From: Oscillospiraceae bacterium
GTDB taxonomy: Bacteria > Bacillota > Clostridia > Oscillospirales > Oscillospiraceae
Assembly: GCA_902766215.1 (NCBI GenBank)
Contig: CACXCV010000052.1
Coordinates: 1 to 15,071 of the forward strand
DNA length: 15,071 bases
Direction: 5' to 3'
Below are positions 13,957 through 15,071 of the stretch, piece by piece; the first letter of the stretch is position 1, and each line of letters begins with the position of its first letter. Under the pieces are notes generated by a model. The model saw only the letters and a program-made list of their open reading frames with translations, was not told the DNA's origin and did not search any database. The position numbers and the translations under genes were made by a program.

Positions 13957-14918
13957 CGCCGCGGCAGCTGGGCTTTTCGTCGTTTGCCGCCCTGGCCGCG
14001 CCAATGACCGTGCTCTGCGCGGGGCTGCCGTGGCCGGCGGCGCTGCTGGGGCTGGCGGTTGGCGGCGTGGGCTTTCAGGTGCTGTGCGGTGCGGCCGGTC
14101 ACGGCGTGAGGATGGCTGCGCCGCTGCGCGGCGCGTATCTGCTCTGGTGCCTGCTGCTGCTGGGGCGCACAATGGACATGAGCAGCCTCTGCTATCCCAG
14201 CCAGACGGATTATGTACCCGTGGTACTGCTGGCGCTGGCAGTAACGGCGGCCTATGGCGGAGCGGGAACCTGCGGCCGCCTGGGCGCGGTGCTCTGGCCG
14301 GCGCTGATTGTGCTGCTGGGCGGACTGCTGGCGTTTGCGCTCTCGGACCTTCGCTGGGCACGCGTGGCAACCAGCCGCGCAGGGATGGACGAATGGATCA
14401 CGGCGGCGGCCATGGGGCTGTCGCTGTCGGCGGTGTGGGTGTTGGTGCACGGTCGTGCAGAGGGGCGCAGCGTCCGCTGGGGATATTGGATGGCGGCGGC
14501 GCTGGGGCTGGCCACGGCCATCGCGGCCGGCGGCATGCTGGGGCGGCTGCAGGGCGTGGTGGCAAGGCCGCTGTACGATATGGCGCGGGGCGTCACGGTT
14601 CTCGGCATGCCGCAGCGGTTGGAAGCGCTGCTGTCGGCGGCGCTGTGCATGGGGTTCTTCCTCACGCTGAGCCTGCTTTGTACCTGTGCGTCCACGCTGG
14701 TCAAACCGTGGCTGCGGGGAAAAGAGAACTGGGCGGCGCTGTGCGTCGGCGCTGCGGCGCTGGCTTTGTGGAAGCCGGCCGCGGAATTGCCGGACGAGCT
14801 GTGGCTTGTGTCAGCACTGGGATTGGGGATATTGGCTCCCACAATTGGAACATTTACCTCTGTCGAAAAAAAGAAAAAAAGAGCGAAAAAAGCGCTTGAC
14901 AATCGGCGCGGGGCATGA
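13944..14918 (+). CDS. GerB-like spore germination permease (short)
   Basis: 324 residues from the ATG at 13944, 7 bases after AGGAGG (13931-13936); an ATG at 13953 is the alternative. Usual B subunits have ~365 residues and ten membrane segments. Here about nine to ten hydrophobic segments can be drawn (roughly 11-48, 60-75, 89-105, 111-134, 150-168, 180-199, 228-249, 263-276, 286-302). B subunits are amino-acid-permease-like proteins thought to recognise germinants. The best family mark is PLYDMARGVTVLGMPQRLEALLSA (209-232, shown in part), matching the usual P-x-x-x-x-a-x-x-v-x-i-G-x-x-x-R-x-E. The last 17 residues are Lys/Arg-rich (KKKKRAKK then ALDNRRGA) and coincide with an A-rich element and a TTGACA promoter box, so the tail may be shaped by the promoter rather than by protein function. 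No terminator follows. Confidence 0.8.
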   Translation: MDGMTPRQLGFSSFAALAAPMTVLCAGLPWPAALLGLAVGGVGFQVLCGAAGHGVRMAAPLRGAYLLWCLLLLGRTMDMSSLCYPSQTDYVPVVLLALAVTAAYGGAGTCGRLGAVLWPALIVLLGGLLAFALSDLRWARVATSRAGMDEWITAAAMGLSLSAVWVLVHGRAEGRSVRWGYWMAAALGLATAIAAGGMLGRLQGVVARPLYDMARGVTVLGMPQRLEALLSAALCMGFFLTLSLLCTCASTLVKPWLRGKENWAALCVGAAALALWKPAAELPDELWLVSALGLGILAPTIGTFTSVEKKKKRAKKALDNRRGA

Positions 14919-14924
14919 TACTAT
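14896..14924 (+). promoter_or_regulatory. Tandem promoter P1, inside the 3' end of the permease gene
   Basis: Consensus TTGACA (14896-14901), a 17-bp spacer and TACTAT (14919-14924) with TGA before it. The preceding ~30 bases are almost pure A/G with long A-runs, like an UP element. The predicted transcript begins near 14931 with a short hairpin (GCTCCGCT 14931-14938 with AGCGCAGC 14942-14949). Confidence 0.88.
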
Positions 14925-14999
14925 AAGCAAGCTCCGCTGAGAGCGCAGCGAAAAGTCAAAAGCAACCGAAAAAAGAACAGATTCAAGAGAAAAAAGTTC

Positions 15000-15028
15000 T
15001 TGACAAACGGTCTGCTGAATGATATAAT
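15000..15028 (+). promoter_or_regulatory. Tandem promoter P2, perfect consensus
   Basis: TTGACA (15000-15005), a 17-bp spacer and TATAAT (15023-15028), with TGA directly before the -10. The A-rich stretch upstream (14966-14996) is UP-element-like. It lies 104 bp downstream of P1. Paired consensus promoters of this kind are characteristic of rRNA operons in Firmicutes. Confidence 0.93.
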
Positions 15029-15071
15029 AGCTAAGCACTTCGAGAGAAGCGAGCATGCACCTTGTAAATTA
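15029..15071 (+). other. Start of a stable-RNA (probably rRNA) operon leader
   Basis: After P2 comes a small hairpin (CTTC-GAGA-GAAG, 15038-15049) and then CACCTTGTAAATTA at the window end. This resembles the A/T-rich CCTTGAAAA-type motif often found in front of clostridial 16S rRNA genes. The rRNA gene itself is outside the window, so the assignment is inference; a tRNA cluster is the alternative. Confidence 0.55.

Noticed and set aside
1..15071. CRISPR arrays, insertion sequences or phage genes
   Set aside because: No regularly spaced direct repeats, transposase-like proteins, or terminal inverted repeats with target duplications were seen.

Overview
The window looks like a chromosomal segment from a GC-rich, endospore-forming member of the Clostridia, probably an Oscillospiraceae-type gut bacterium. 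This is inferred, not proven. The grounds are a GerA-type spore germination operon, an RNase Y of Firmicutes type, an S-layer-homology (SLH) surface protein, strong AGGAGG ribosome-binding sites, and textbook sigma-A promoters (TTGACA-17-TATAAT type, often with an extended TGn -10) in a GC-rich background. No mobile element, CRISPR array or phage gene was seen.

Layout. At 1-412 is the C-terminal end of an unrecognised alanine-rich protein, followed by an excellent terminator. At 466-2809 a monocistronic unit encodes a secreted SLH protein with its own promoter and terminator. At 2810-3049 is a noncoding stretch. From 3050 to 8342 the genes run on the minus strand: a carboxylesterase (with its own terminator), a MATE-family exporter overlapping a Nudix hydrolase by ATGA, and rny (RNase Y) from its own promoter with a hairpin leader. 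At 8343-8489 is a divergent promoter region. A second carboxylesterase of the same family points the other way (8490-9947) and converges on pyk (pyruvate kinase, minus strand).

Between pyk and tRNA-Val(GAC) lie about 325 noncoding bases. They hold a strong promoter, a structured RNA of about 175 nt with a possible pseudoknot, and an intrinsic terminator just before pyk. This is either a transcription attenuator/riboswitch-like leader or a separate small RNA, and it is the best candidate here for something undescribed. tRNA-Val has its own promoter and terminator.

Divergent from the tRNA is a three-gene germination operon (11960-14918): a full-length GerA-family subunit, a very short GerC-like protein and a short GerB-like permease. 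The last codons of the permease gene carry a consensus promoter. About 104 bp further on is a second, perfect promoter. The leader after it resembles those in front of clostridial 16S rRNA genes, so an rRNA operon probably begins just past the right edge.

Working together: the three ger proteins would form one nutrient receptor in the spore inner membrane. The exporter and Nudix enzyme are translationally coupled. The other genes are independent housekeeping or surface functions.
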